DNA of 20,765 nt, taken from positions 1 to 20,765 of the forward strand of contig CAKSGA010000036.1 of NCBI GenBank assembly GCA_934454435.1, read 5' to 3'. The first letter of the stretch is position 1, and every line of letters starts with the position of its first letter. Under the pieces are notes generated by a model. That model searched no databases and was not told where the DNA came from. It was given only the letters and a program-made list of their open reading frames with translations. Of this stretch, positions 1 through 7,292 are shown piece by piece. The position numbers and the translations under genes were made by a program. The stretch is from an uncultured Oscillospiraceae bacterium (lineage in GTDB: Bacteria > Bacillota > Clostridia > Oscillospirales > Ruminococcaceae).

Positions 1-686
1 GTTTCGACCTCCCCTCCGGCTGCGGCAAGAACATCAAGATAAAGAGCCCGGACACCGAAGTGGACCCCAACAGCGACTACAACTGGACCCAGGAGCACTA
101 CGACTTCATCTACAGCTACATGTGCAAGGCGGATAAGGCCATAACAACGCTCACCGACTACGACAAGTACATCAACGTTGACAGCTTCATCGACTGGTTC
201 CTGGTGCATGAGTTCACCTACAATCTCGACTCCTGCTTCCACCGGAGCTGCTTCATCACGAAGCCGAAGCTGGGACGCCTGGAGATGGGTCCCGTGTGGG
301 ATTTCGACCTGGCGTTCGGCAATATGTACAAGGATAACCCGAAGTACGACGACTGGGCTACCATCGGCTGCGGCGACAGCAACAGCTACATCGGCATAAC
401 CTGGTACAACTACCTCATGACGGACGATGAATTCCGTGCAAAGGTGCGGGTACGCTGGGACGAAGTCAAGGACACCATGCTCCAGACCGCCCTTGATACC
501 CTGATGGGCAACAAGGAAACTATCCTGCCCTCCGCTGAAATGAACTTCCGTGTATGGGACACCCTGGGTATCCCGAACGGCTTCCAGCCCCTCAGCATGG
601 AGGACGAAACCACATACACCAACCAGATACAGTACATAACAAGGTTCCTCTACGCCCGCCAGAAGTGGATAGACGAGAACCTCTGA
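1..686 (+). CDS. CotH-family protein, C-terminal part (5' end outside window)
   Basis: The reading frame is open from the first bases of the window (codons start at base 3), so this is the 3' end of a longer gene and the GTG at 60 is internal. The protein resembles CotH-family atypical kinases, known from spore coat protein H and from many secreted Ruminococcus proteins. The stretch WDFDLAFGN near residue 80 after that GTG matches the family's metal-binding aspartate motif. It follows a conserved segment containing FIDWFLVHEF and a run of aromatic residues. The C-terminus is short, with no dockerin or cell-wall anchor seen. The gene is followed directly by a strong terminator, so it ends its transcription unit. 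The substrate is unknown. Family recognition is from memory of motifs, fairly sure; a kinase activity is known only for some family members. Confidence 0.85.
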   Translation, partial: FDLPSGCGKNIKIKSPDTEVDPNSDYNWTQEHYDFIYSYMCKADKAITTLTDYDKYINVDSFIDWFLVHEFTYNLDSCFHRSCFITKPKLGRLEMGPVWDFDLAFGNMYKDNPKYDDWATIGCGDSNSYIGITWYNYLMTDDEFRAKVRVRWDEVKDTMLQTALDTLMGNKETILPSAEMNFRVWDTLGIPNGFQPLSMEDETTYTNQIQYITRFLYARQKWIDENL

Positions 687-693
687 TACAGCG

Positions 694-727
694 GCGGCGC
701 ATCGGAATTCCGGTGCGCCGCTTTATT
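694..727 (+). terminator. Rho-independent terminator of the CotH-family gene
   Basis: GCGGCGCA (694-701) pairs with TGCGCCGC (714-721). The stem continues inward with GG/CC pairs around an AATT loop and is followed by TTTATTT. It lies eight bases after the CotH-family stop codon. Confidence 0.85.
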
Positions 728-740
728 TCACAGTACACCC

Positions 741-769
741 TTGACAAAACTAATCCGATTAGTTATAAT
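741..769 (+). promoter_or_regulatory. Consensus sigma-A promoter of the TetR gene
   Basis: A perfect -35 TTGACA (741-746) is separated by exactly 17 bases from a perfect -10 TATAAT (764-769). The TetR start codon is 24 bases after the -10 box, giving a short leader with an AGGAGG site. Confidence 0.9.
748..764. promoter_or_regulatory. Palindromic operator inside the TetR promoter
   Basis: AACTAAT-CCG-ATTAGTT is a perfect 7-bp inverted repeat with a 3-base centre. It fills the spacer between the -35 and -10 boxes. A dimeric repressor bound here would block RNA polymerase. Because the next gene is a TetR regulator, negative autoregulation is the natural inference. Confidence 0.75.
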
Positions 770-792
770 ATATACATAACCAGGAGGTGCAT

Positions 793-1359
793 ATGACAAA
801 GGGTATCGACTTAAATACGGTGATAACTGCTGCGGCGCAGATAGCCGACCATGACGGTCTTGAAAACGTATCAATGAAAACGCTGGCACAGGAGCTCGGG
901 ATACGGTCCCCGTCCCTCTACAACCACATCAACAGCCTCGAGGAGCTCCGGCGCAGGCTCATGCTTTTCGGATGGAGGGAACTGGAGCAGCGGCTGCTCC
1001 GCTCGGCGGAGGGTGCGTCCGGCTGGGAGGCTTTCAGGGTGATGTGCCGGTGCTTCTACAGCTACGCCGTGGAGCGCCCGGGAGTGTTCAACGCAATGCT
1101 CTGGTACAACAAGTACGTTAGCAGCGACACCATGACCGCCACGGCGGAATTCTTCGATTACTTCTACAGCTTCACCGAAAGCGCCGGGATATCACGGGAG
1201 AACTCCGAGCATATCCTGCGGACGCTGCGTGGGTTCCTGGAGGGATTTGCACTGCTGGTGAACAACGGAGCGTTCGGGCACTCCGCAAGCATTGACGAGA
1301 GCTTCGAGCTGTCCCTGGATATTCTCATCACAGGGATAAAGTCGCTGGAGGGGAAATAA
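793..1359 (+). CDS. TetR/AcrR-family transcriptional regulator
   Basis: This is a 188-residue one-component repressor. The start is ATG 793, five bases after AGGAGG (782-787); a GTG at 787 lies inside that ribosome site and is unlikely. The N-terminal TetR DNA-binding domain spans roughly residues 5-50, with the helix-turn-helix in the segment VSMKTLAQELGIRSPSLYNH. The C-terminal half (from about residue 65) is the usual all-helical ligand and dimer domain, here of the type with a phenylalanine- and tyrosine-rich core. It is preceded by a palindrome in its own promoter, so it probably represses itself and the genes behind it. The stop overlaps a short relic reading frame and the NTPase gene follows within 60 bases. 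The ligand is unknown. Confidence 0.9.
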   Translation: MTKGIDLNTVITAAAQIADHDGLENVSMKTLAQELGIRSPSLYNHINSLEELRRRLMLFGWRELEQRLLRSAEGASGWEAFRVMCRCFYSYAVERPGVFNAMLWYNKYVSSDTMTATAEFFDYFYSFTESAGISRENSEHILRTLRGFLEGFALLVNNGAFGHSASIDESFELSLDILITGIKSLEGK

Positions 1360-1409
1360 TGGAACATACTATAAAAGAAAATTCCCTCACTCCGGGGGAG
1401 TTCATCTAG
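1359..1409 (+). pseudogene. 16-codon relic, likely N-terminus of a GNAT acetyltransferase
   Basis: An ATG overlapping the TetR stop (TAATG) opens a frame of 16 codons, MEHTIKENSLTPGEFI, ended by TAG. From memory, this peptide resembles the first residues of clostridial GNAT-family N-acetyltransferases, which often begin with a short strand followed by a phrase like SLTxEEFxxLRESVGW. Everything after the first helix is missing: the next bases are the ribosome site and start of the NTPase. It may instead be a coupling leader peptide. The homology is inferred and was not tested. Confidence 0.4.
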
Positions 1410-1417
1410 GAGGTAAC

Positions 1418-2197
1418 ATGGGCAAGCTGTACATTATTGAGGGACTTCCCTGCTCCGGCAAGAGCACCACGGCGGCATATATCGCAGAGCTGACCGGCGG
1501 CAGGCTGTATGACGAGGGCTGCGGAGATCACCCGGCGGACTACGAATTCAGCGCATTCATACCAGACGGTGCGGACTTCACCCCGGAGGAAACAGCGCAA
1601 TTGCGGGTCATTGCGAATGTCCAGCCGGAGGGAATGGTAGTGCCGCTGAACGGGCTCCCGGGGGGACTGTTAGACAAAGCGATAAGGTACAAGATATACG
1701 ACGGTCTTGACTGGGAAACGGAGCGACCGGTAATGCTCCGCAAATGGCATGAATTCGCAGAAAACGCCGGGGACGGCACCTATGTTTTCAACTGCGTGCT
1801 GCTCCAGAACCCCATGTGCGAAACCATGATGCGCTTTGACCAGCCACCGGAAAAGTCCCTGGAATACATCAGCAGCATATGCGGTATGATAAGCCCGCTG
1901 AATCCGACTGTCGTATACCTTAAAAGCACGGACATCTCCGGGCAGATACGTGCGGCTCTGCCGGAGCGTGGCGAGGGCTGGCTCAACGCCGTGGTGGATT
2001 ATCACTGCAACGGCGGCTACGGACGCTCCCACGGGCTCTCCGGCTTTGAGGGATACGTTGCGGCTCTGGAGGAACGTCAGCGCCGGGAACTGGAATTCCT
2101 GCCTGAGCTGCCGGTTAAGTCAGTTGTTCTGGAAAGACCGTCAGGAAGCTGGGACGAGGTTTACCGCAGGCTCAGGGCGGAACTGGGGGTAAATTGA
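1418..2197 (+). CDS. P-loop NTPase / kinase-like protein, unknown substrate
   Basis: This is a 259-residue cytoplasmic protein starting at ATG 1418 behind AGGAGG (1408-1413). Residues 6-16 (IEGLPCSGKST) form a textbook Walker A loop after a first beta strand, as in nucleoside and antibiotic kinases and other small P-loop transferases. No clean Walker B motif or lid was recognised; the strand PTVVYLKSTD near residues 165-175 is a possible core strand. The C-terminal third contains many arginines that could serve a lid role. The gene is in one transcription unit with the TetR regulator and ends at a hairpin terminator. It could be a small-molecule kinase controlled by the regulator. The substrate cannot be read from sequence. 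Confidence 0.75.
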   Translation: MGKLYIIEGLPCSGKSTTAAYIAELTGGRLYDEGCGDHPADYEFSAFIPDGADFTPEETAQLRVIANVQPEGMVVPLNGLPGGLLDKAIRYKIYDGLDWETERPVMLRKWHEFAENAGDGTYVFNCVLLQNPMCETMMRFDQPPEKSLEYISSICGMISPLNPTVVYLKSTDISGQIRAALPERGEGWLNAVVDYHCNGGYGRSHGLSGFEGYVAALEERQRRELEFLPELPVKSVVLERPSGSWDEVYRRLRAELGVN

Positions 2198-2206
2198 TAA
2201 AACAAA

Positions 2207-2229
2207 AATGGCTGCAAATTGCAGCCATT
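2207..2229. terminator. Bidirectional terminator between convergent genes
   Basis: AATGGCTGC (2207-2215) pairs with GCAGCCATT (2221-2229) around an AAATT loop. On the minus strand the stem is followed by a T-rich tail (the reverse of TTGATAAAACAAAA), so it best serves the DUF819 gene. On the plus strand it lies ten bases after the NTPase stop. Confidence 0.75.
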
Positions 2230-2304
2230 CGTTCTATTATGGTCGGAGCGCCCGAATTATGCAAAATACCTTTGCTGTATCAGTTTTAATGCTTCGGGAG
2301 CATA

Positions 2305-3480
2305 TCAGGCGAGCATGCTCATGATCTGCGCCACGACAAGTCCGCCGCCGGTGCCTACAACATAGCCGAGCAGCGCCATGATGACTCCCACCGGGACCAG
2401 GGCGCTGCTGTAGGCTCCCGCAAGCACCGGTGCCGTGGCAGTTCCGCCGATATTCGCAAGGGAAGCCACCGCACACGTGAAAATATCCAGCCTGAACAGC
2501 TTCGCCAGGACCACCATTATCACCGCATGCACCACAAGTACCAGCACCCCCGCCAGAAGCCACGCAGGAGCGTTTCCCATCGCACTCAGGTCCGCCCGGG
2601 AAGCTATAAGGGCTATCACGATATACAGCAGTACGTTCGACACCTCTTCCGTGCCTTTCAGCCTGCCCAGCGGAGTCATGGCAAGGAGAATTCCCAGTAC
2701 CGTCACGAAAAGCACCGTCCAGGTGGTCTTGTCAAAAAACGTGACCGCCCCGCCTGCCAGCTCCCCGAGCTTCGAGCAGAGCGCCGCAGCGAAAAGACCC
2801 ATTCCCACCAGCAGGATAATGTTCTGCCAGGAAAGGCGGCGGTTATCGCTCCGGGCTTCACGCTCCAGCGAGGAGCCCACGGCGTCAATCGCCCGGGTGT
2901 CCGCCCTGGTCCAGCGGTTGAACTTTTCGGGGAATCCCACCGCCCACAGCAGGAACATGACGTACAGCATGCCGCATACGGAGTCCATGACCAGCGCATA
3001 AGCCATCATGCTTTCATCGATATCCAGTGCCGCCTGGACGGCAAGCATGTTGCCTCCGCCGCCCATCCAGCTCCCGCAGAGGGCGCCGAGGGGCTTCCAC
3101 GCCTCCTCGCCAAGCACGCCTTTCATAATGCTGAACACCACCACGAACCCGAGCCCGATGGACACCGCCGCCGCAAAAAATCCCAGCAGCATTTTCGGAC
3201 CCAGCACCAGCATTTTACGCAGGTCGCACCGCAGCAGCATGATGAACAGCATTGCATACAGAAGCGGATTTTTAATGCTCCCATAGGCTGTGGAAGTGGC
3301 TTCAAGGTCCCACAGCTTCAGCGTACACATCGTCATCAGCCCGAGATATATCAGCACCACCGGCGGGACGAAGCCGAAAAATCTCTTTGCCCACCTGCCA
3401 CGGAAAAGTCCTGGCAGTAACACTATCAGCGCCGCTGTGAAAACCAGCACCGCAATATACATAAAACCATCTTTGATCAT
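2305..3480 (-). CDS. DUF819-family integral membrane protein
   Basis: This 391-residue protein has about ten hydrophobic segments spread over its whole length. It fits the DUF819 (YjcL-like) family: GSWMGGGGNMLAVQAAL around residues 137-153 is the family's conserved glycine-rich segment. A second hydrophobic block ends with a glycine-rich stretch near residue 375. The two-block layout resembles the inverted-repeat architecture of secondary transporters. The substrate of the family is not established. The start is ATG 3480, with GAGGAG seven bases upstream. It lies 68 bases downstream of the YbaK-type gene on the same strand with no terminator between, so they probably share a transcript. It ends at the bidirectional hairpin. 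Confidence 0.85.
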   Translation of the reverse strand: MIKDGFMYIAVLVFTAALIVLLPGLFRGRWAKRFFGFVPPVVLIYLGLMTMCTLKLWDLEATSTAYGSIKNPLLYAMLFIMLLRCDLRKMLVLGPKMLLGFFAAAVSIGLGFVVVFSIMKGVLGEEAWKPLGALCGSWMGGGGNMLAVQAALDIDESMMAYALVMDSVCGMLYVMFLLWAVGFPEKFNRWTRADTRAIDAVGSSLEREARSDNRRLSWQNIILLVGMGLFAAALCSKLGELAGGAVTFFDKTTWTVLFVTVLGILLAMTPLGRLKGTEEVSNVLLYIVIALIASRADLSAMGNAPAWLLAGVLVLVVHAVIMVVLAKLFRLDIFTCAVASLANIGGTATAPVLAGAYSSALVPVGVIMALLGYVVGTGGGLVVAQIMSMLA

Positions 3481-3548
3481 AGCAATCTCCTCAATTCGAT
3501 CTGAGAAGATAGCTTTCCCGGATTTATGCGAAAAATACGCCGGTCAGA

Positions 3549-4019
3549 TCATTCCCATGCCTTGCAGACATCGACCCATTCGGTATAACCGGAGTACTTC
3601 TCCATCTCCTCCATCGTGAGTTCGATGGCGCTGTTGCTGCTTCCGCATGCCGGAAATACTGTTTCAAAGCGCTTAAGTGACACGTCAAGGTACACCGTCA
3701 CGCCATCGTTAAGGGCGAACGGGCACACGCCGCCTACCGCATGACCTATCAGCTCTTCCACCTCATCGGCGGTCAGCATTTTCGCCTTATTGCCGAACTT
3801 CGCCTTGTACTTTGCGTTATCGACCTTTGCGTCGCCCGCCGTCACTATAAGTATCGGCTTGTCCTCCAGCATGAACGAAAGCGACTTCGCTATCCTGCAC
3901 GGCTCGCAGTTCAGCGCCATTGCAGCGAGCTCAACAGTGGCGCTGGATACGTCGAATTCCAGTATCCGGTCTGCCATGCCGAATTTTGCAAAATATGCCC
4001 TTACTTTTTCTATTGCCAT
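3549..4019 (-). CDS. YbaK/EbsC-type aminoacyl-tRNA deacylase family protein
   Basis: This 156-residue single-domain protein has the length usual for free-standing YbaK/EbsC (INS superfamily) proteins. Such proteins hydrolyse wrongly charged aminoacyl-tRNAs in the cytoplasm. Family signatures seen are the segment CRIAKSLSF near residues 41-49 with its central lysine, the strand ILIVTAGDAKVD that follows, and GGVCPFAL near residues 116-123. The start is ATG 4019 with GAGAGG seven bases upstream. A consensus promoter sits about 45 bases upstream. Which tRNA is edited is unknown. The gene is divergent from the GH43 gene. Confidence 0.88.
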   Translation of the reverse strand: MAIEKVRAYFAKFGMADRILEFDVSSATVELAAMALNCEPCRIAKSLSFMLEDKPILIVTAGDAKVDNAKYKAKFGNKAKMLTADEVEELIGHAVGGVCPFALNDGVTVYLDVSLKRFETVFPACGSSNSAIELTMEEMEKYSGYTEWVDVCKAWE

Positions 4020-4061
4020 TTCTGTTACCTCTCTTTAACTACACAATAATGCGGCATATAC

Positions 4062-4090
4062 ATTTTATCACCTTATTGCGGATATGTCAA
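4062..4090 (-). promoter_or_regulatory. Promoter of the YbaK-type gene
   Basis: Reading the minus strand, a perfect -35 TTGACA (4090-4085) is followed after 17 bases by -10 TAAAAT (4067-4062). The start codon is 42 bases further on. Confidence 0.8.
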
Positions 4091-4133
4091 CTGTATGATG
4101 GCATTTTTGTGCTGCCAGATGTCGGTTAAGTAC

Positions 4134-4162
4134 TTGTAAAGCAAGCTGTTATGCGGTACAAT
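4134..4162 (+). promoter_or_regulatory. Probable promoter of the GH43 gene
   Basis: A -35-like TTGTAA (4134-4139) and a -10 TACAAT (4157-4162) are spaced by 17 bases, 36 bases upstream of the GH43 start. An AAGTACTT palindrome sits just upstream, overlapping the -35 box by one or two bases. No regulator site was recognised. Confidence 0.55.
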
Positions 4163-4198
4163 GTAAGTACAAAATGGCCATGAAAAGGAGATGTCACA

Positions 4199-5773
4199 AT
4201 GAATATACGGCCTGTCATTTCACTGCTGGTCGCTATCTCGATGTGCGCATGTAGCAACGGAAAAGCGCCTGACGCCGGCTACGCCGACAGCAGCCAGACG
4301 TACCAGTCCGATGAATTCTCACCGGAGGAAGCATTCAGCCTGGGTGGGGAAATAACACAGAGCACATTGGGGGAAGTAACCGTGAACACACTGACAAATA
4401 TCTCATCAAAGGGCGCAGCAGACAGCAATCCGCTGCTCTCCAACATTTTCTGCGCCGACCCCACCGCCGTGGAGTACGAGGGGCGGCTGTACATCTACGG
4501 CACCAACGACCACCAGCAGTACGAAGCCGTAGGCCCCGAGGGCAAGAACACCTACGAGCATACAAAGTCCATCGTCATGATCTCCACTGACGACATGGTG
4601 AACTACACCTATCACGGTGTCATCAACATCGGCGAGCTCTGCCCCTGGGCGATAGCGTCCTGGGCGCCGTCCATCACCTCCAGGGTGGAAGAGGACGGTC
4701 TGACGCACTTCTACCTGTATTTCTCGAACAGCGGCTGGGGCACCGGAGTGATCACCTCCACCTCCCCCACGGGACCCTGGTCTGACCCTCTCGGGAAGTC
4801 CCTGATAGACGGCAACACCGAGGGACTAAACGGCTGCCAGTCACCGTTCGACCCGGGCGTATGCATAGACGACAACGGCACCGGCTGGCTCTCTTTCGGC
4901 GGCGGAACTGACGGCGCCCGCATAGTAAAGCTCGGCAGCGACATGCTGAGTCTCGACAGCGAGATAATGAAGATCCCCTCCCCCTACAACTTTGAAGCGA
5001 ACGAGCTGAACTACATCAACGGCACCTACGTCTATACCTACAACAACGACTGGAGCAGCCACTACGAGTCCTGGGACGTTGAGGGCGTATTCGCACCGCC
5101 GCAGTGCAGCATGTCCTACCTGACCACAAAGACCCCTCTCGACCCGGACAGCTGGGTATATCAGGACTACTACTTCAAGAACCCCGGCGAGCAGGGACTT
5201 GAATACAGCAACAACCACACACATCTCCAGAAGTATGAAGGCAAGTACTATCTGTTCTATCATTCGCTCTTCCCGCAGAAATCCCTCGGTACAGTGGGCG
5301 GCTTCCGCAGCCTCTGCGTGAACGAGGCCGCAGTCGATGAAGAGAACGTGAAGATCTCTCCTGTAACGGCGACAAGGGAGGGTGTGAGCCAGATAAAGGC
5401 GCTCGACCCCTACTCCCCCGTTCAGGCGGAGACCATCTCCTCCTGCGCCGGCACGGCGTACACAGCGACAGACGAGCCCGGGAACATTGTTATTTCCAAC
5501 GGTACGACAGATGGCACCGGGGCATGGCTTGCGGTCCGTGGCGCTGACTTCGGCGAGGGTGCGGAGTACTTTGCAGCACGTGTAAAGGGCACTGGCAGGA
5601 TAGACGTCTACATTGACGGCATAAACGGCTCCATGTCCGCTTCCGTGGAGTTCAGCGCAGACGACTGGCAGACGGTCTACAGCAAGGTTTTCAGCGGTAT
5701 AACAGGTCAGCATGATGTATATTTCGTTATCTCTGATGGTATCGAGTTCGACAGCTGGCAGTTCGCAAAATAA
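4199..5773 (+). CDS. Secreted lipoprotein glycoside hydrolase, GH43 with CBM6-like module
   Basis: This 524-residue protein starts at ATG 4199, eight bases after AAAGGAG. Residues 1-18 form a lipoprotein signal peptide ending MCAC; Cys18, with alanine before it, is the likely lipidated residue (Cys16 is the alternative). A low-complexity linker follows. The GH43 five-bladed propeller spans about residues 75-395. Candidate catalytic residues are Asp87 in ADPTAV (base), Asp218 in FDPGV (pKa modulator) and Glu266 in NFEANEL (acid). The last 120 residues (from about 405) look like a CBM6 carbohydrate-binding module, with VQAE at the start and DSWQF at the end. GH43 enzymes act mostly on arabinan, arabinoxylan or xylan side chains; the exact specificity is not visible. 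It appears to be a one-gene unit between its own promoter and a hairpin. Confidence 0.88.
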   Translation: MNIRPVISLLVAISMCACSNGKAPDAGYADSSQTYQSDEFSPEEAFSLGGEITQSTLGEVTVNTLTNISSKGAADSNPLLSNIFCADPTAVEYEGRLYIYGTNDHQQYEAVGPEGKNTYEHTKSIVMISTDDMVNYTYHGVINIGELCPWAIASWAPSITSRVEEDGLTHFYLYFSNSGWGTGVITSTSPTGPWSDPLGKSLIDGNTEGLNGCQSPFDPGVCIDDNGTGWLSFGGGTDGARIVKLGSDMLSLDSEIMKIPSPYNFEANELNYINGTYVYTYNNDWSSHYESWDVEGVFAPPQCSMSYLTTKTPLDPDSWVYQDYYFKNPGEQGLEYSNNHTHLQKYEGKYYLFYHSLFPQKSLGTVGGFRSLCVNEAAVDEENVKISPVTATREGVSQIKALDPYSPVQAETISSCAGTAYTATDEPGNIVISNGTTDGTGAWLAVRGADFGEGAEYFAARVKGTGRIDVYIDGINGSMSASVEFSADDWQTVYSKVFSGITGQHDVYFVISDGIEFDSWQFAK

Positions 5774-5781
5774 TAAAAAAC

Positions 5782-5815
5782 GAGCCGGGGTGCATATCAC
5801 AATGCGCCCCGGCTC
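5782..5815. terminator. Terminator hairpin, first copy
   Basis: GAGCCGGGGTGCAT (5782-5795) pairs with ATGCGCCCCGGCTC (5802-5815), a 14-bp stem with one wobble. It begins nine bases after the GH43 stop. An A-run on its upstream side makes it an effective minus-strand terminator (T-rich tail in that direction). The plus-strand tail is not T-rich here. Confidence 0.75.
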
Positions 5816-5817
5816 AG

Positions 5818-5943
5818 CTTGTCGAAAAAGTACCTATCCCAGGCTGCCGAGAAAGGTGCAGATGCTAGGAAACGGCATTTCGGCTAGGCTTTTTGCCTGC
5901 CGAAATGTCGTTGACGACGCAGATGTGCCTTTATCGACAGCCT
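5818..5943. repeat. MITE-like palindromic element between duplicated terminators
   Basis: This roughly 126-base non-coding block is built of nested inverted repeats. Outermost, CTTGTCGAAAAAG (5818-5830) mirrors CTTTATCGACAG (5929-5940). CAGGCTG (5840-5846) pairs with CAGCCTG (5938-5944), sharing bases with the outer arm. AAAGG (5852-5856) pairs with CCTTT (5928-5932). The central stem is AACGGCATTTCGG (5871-5883) with CCGAAATGTCGTT (5900-5912), one wobble, capped by AGGC-TTTTT-GCCT (5886-5898). GCAGATG occurs on both flanks of the central stem. A folded RNA or a miniature mobile element is possible; no coding frame is present. Confidence 0.6.
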
Positions 5944-5984
5944 GCCGGGGTGCATATCACAATGCGCCCCGGCTCATTTTAATT
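5944..5984 (+). terminator. Terminator hairpin, second copy with T-tail
   Basis: The same 33-base sequence as at 5784-5816 recurs exactly 160 bases later, at 5944-5976. Here GCCGGGGTGCAT (5944-5955) pairs with ATGCGCCCCGGC (5962-5973) and is followed by ATTTTAATTTA, giving a good plus-strand terminator. It abuts the stop codon of the convergent phage tail gene. Confidence 0.75.
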
Positions 5985-7292
5985 TATGATGTCATATGTG
6001 ATTTTCAGAGTGTGCTGATCTGTCTTTACCAGCGGCTCGCTGAGATTGTTCACTGTTGCGAGATAATTCGCCGCAATGCCGAGATAAGGATTCATGTTGT
6101 AGTTCACGTTCTCATAGAACGAAGCAGCCATCCTGAATATCGGGTAGAACGGCGGTTTCATATCCACAGAGCTACCGAACCCGTAGTTCGGGCTGTTGTA
6201 GCTGATGTACCACCTGCCATTGTACAGCGAGTACGCATAGCCGTTACCGTTCAGCAGGGTGAGCACGCCGTTCAGCGTGCAGAACCTCATATCGTTGCTG
6301 TTGGAGAGACCCCATGACTTCGTAACTTCACCGGAGCTGCTGAATGAGTCCATAGAGGTCCCATAAGTGACAAAAAGGCTCCCGGCATGAACCGCAGCCG
6401 CTGTAATGTAGGTGTATTTCTTTGACATGTTCCAGCTGTGCTTTTCAGAAACCGTGAAATTTTTGAGGTCCACAGCTGCATAGTCCAGTTGGTATGAGTC
6501 GCCCTGCTGATACTGCTGCGAGAAGAAATACACCACCCCCGCAGAGTTGTCCAAATAGGGTCTTGCCGTGGAATTATACGTTACCGGCAGCGTGACTTTC
6601 ACAGTTTCCGCCGGAGCTGCCGCTTCGTTCAGCGAAAGACTATCAGCTATGCCGATGTGCTGCGGGTCGGTACCCTTTATGCAATAAAATGCAAGCTCAT
6701 TAGAATGGATCTGGTGAAAATAAACGTGGGTGTTATTTCTGAACGTCCCCAGGTACTGCCCCTTTGCACGGCAGAACTGTGTGTACGGAGTCGTGCAGGT
6801 CTTGCTGACCGGCTCCATTACCAGCCCGCCGGTTTTCTCAGCTGTTGAGAACCCGGTGTTGCCGAAAAGCCTGCTGGTGAGGGCGGCGCATTTGATCGTA
6901 CCGTTCGCCTTGTCGGTCCCGAAGTCCCATGTGAAATGGTATCCGTTTTCTGTCGCAAAGCTCTCGTTGAGATTGAGGGAACCCCTCATGGGAAGCGCCC
7001 CGGAATAGGCGTCCCCCGCTGTTGCCACGGGAATGCACTCCGGGGTCAGCATGACGTTATCCGCCGTTTCCGGGAGCGTGTTCCCGAGCAGCATGATACC
7101 TCCGCAGAGCTCCTTGTACATCGGCAGGCAGGTGCTGAGATACCCCGACCAGCTGAACTGCCGCATGATAGCGCCCGCAGGCGGTGCAAGCAGCCTGCTG
7201 AGCGCCTCGGTGACTATGTTGTGCTCGGTGAACTCACGGACGACCCGCCCGTTATCCGCCCGCCTGAGCGTGAATGTTGCCTTTCCTTCCAT
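5979..7292 (-). CDS. Prophage tail-associated structural protein
   Basis: This is a 437-residue protein. The start is ATG 7292, eight bases after GGGAGG; an in-frame TTG just before it is unlikely. The start overlaps the stop of the preceding tail gene by one base (TGATG), so translation is coupled. The N-terminus (FTLRRADNGRVVREFTEHNIVT) looks like a phage tail or minor structural protein that attaches to the tail tip. The rest is rich in Asn, Ser, Tyr and Gly, with several beta-strand patterns ending in NITEHS-like turns, as in receptor-binding or fibre proteins. No enzymatic motif is visible. As the last gene of the phage block it is the natural place for host-recognition functions. The specific role is inferred. 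Confidence 0.6.
   Translation of the reverse strand: MEGKATFTLRRADNGRVVREFTEHNIVTEALSRLLAPPAGAIMRQFSWSGYLSTCLPMYKELCGGIMLLGNTLPETADNVMLTPECIPVATAGDAYSGALPMRGSLNLNESFATENGYHFTWDFGTDKANGTIKCAALTSRLFGNTGFSTAEKTGGLVMEPVSKTCTTPYTQFCRAKGQYLGTFRNNTHVYFHQIHSNELAFYCIKGTDPQHIGIADSLSLNEAAAPAETVKVTLPVTYNSTARPYLDNSAGVVYFFSQQYQQGDSYQLDYAAVDLKNFTVSEKHSWNMSKKYTYITAAAVHAGSLFVTYGTSMDSFSSSGEVTKSWGLSNSNDMRFCTLNGVLTLLNGNGYAYSLYNGRWYISYNSPNYGFGSSVDMKPPFYPIFRMAASFYENVNYNMNPYLGIAANYLATVNNLSEPLVKTDQHTLKITYDIIN

Noticed and set aside
2435..3420. Long plus-strand frames (up to 297 codons) opposite the DUF819 gene
   Set aside because: They lack ribosome sites, read as low-complexity His/Gln/Pro-rich text, and are antisense shadows of a clear membrane protein gene.
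4841..5800. A 319-codon minus-strand frame opposite the GH43 gene
   Set aside because: It lies antisense to a clear glycosidase with signal peptide and catalytic residues, and it runs through the terminator hairpin.
5818..5943. CRISPR repeat or integron attC site
   Set aside because: Only one unit, with no regularly spaced repeats and no GTTRRRY core; the structure fits a single palindromic element.
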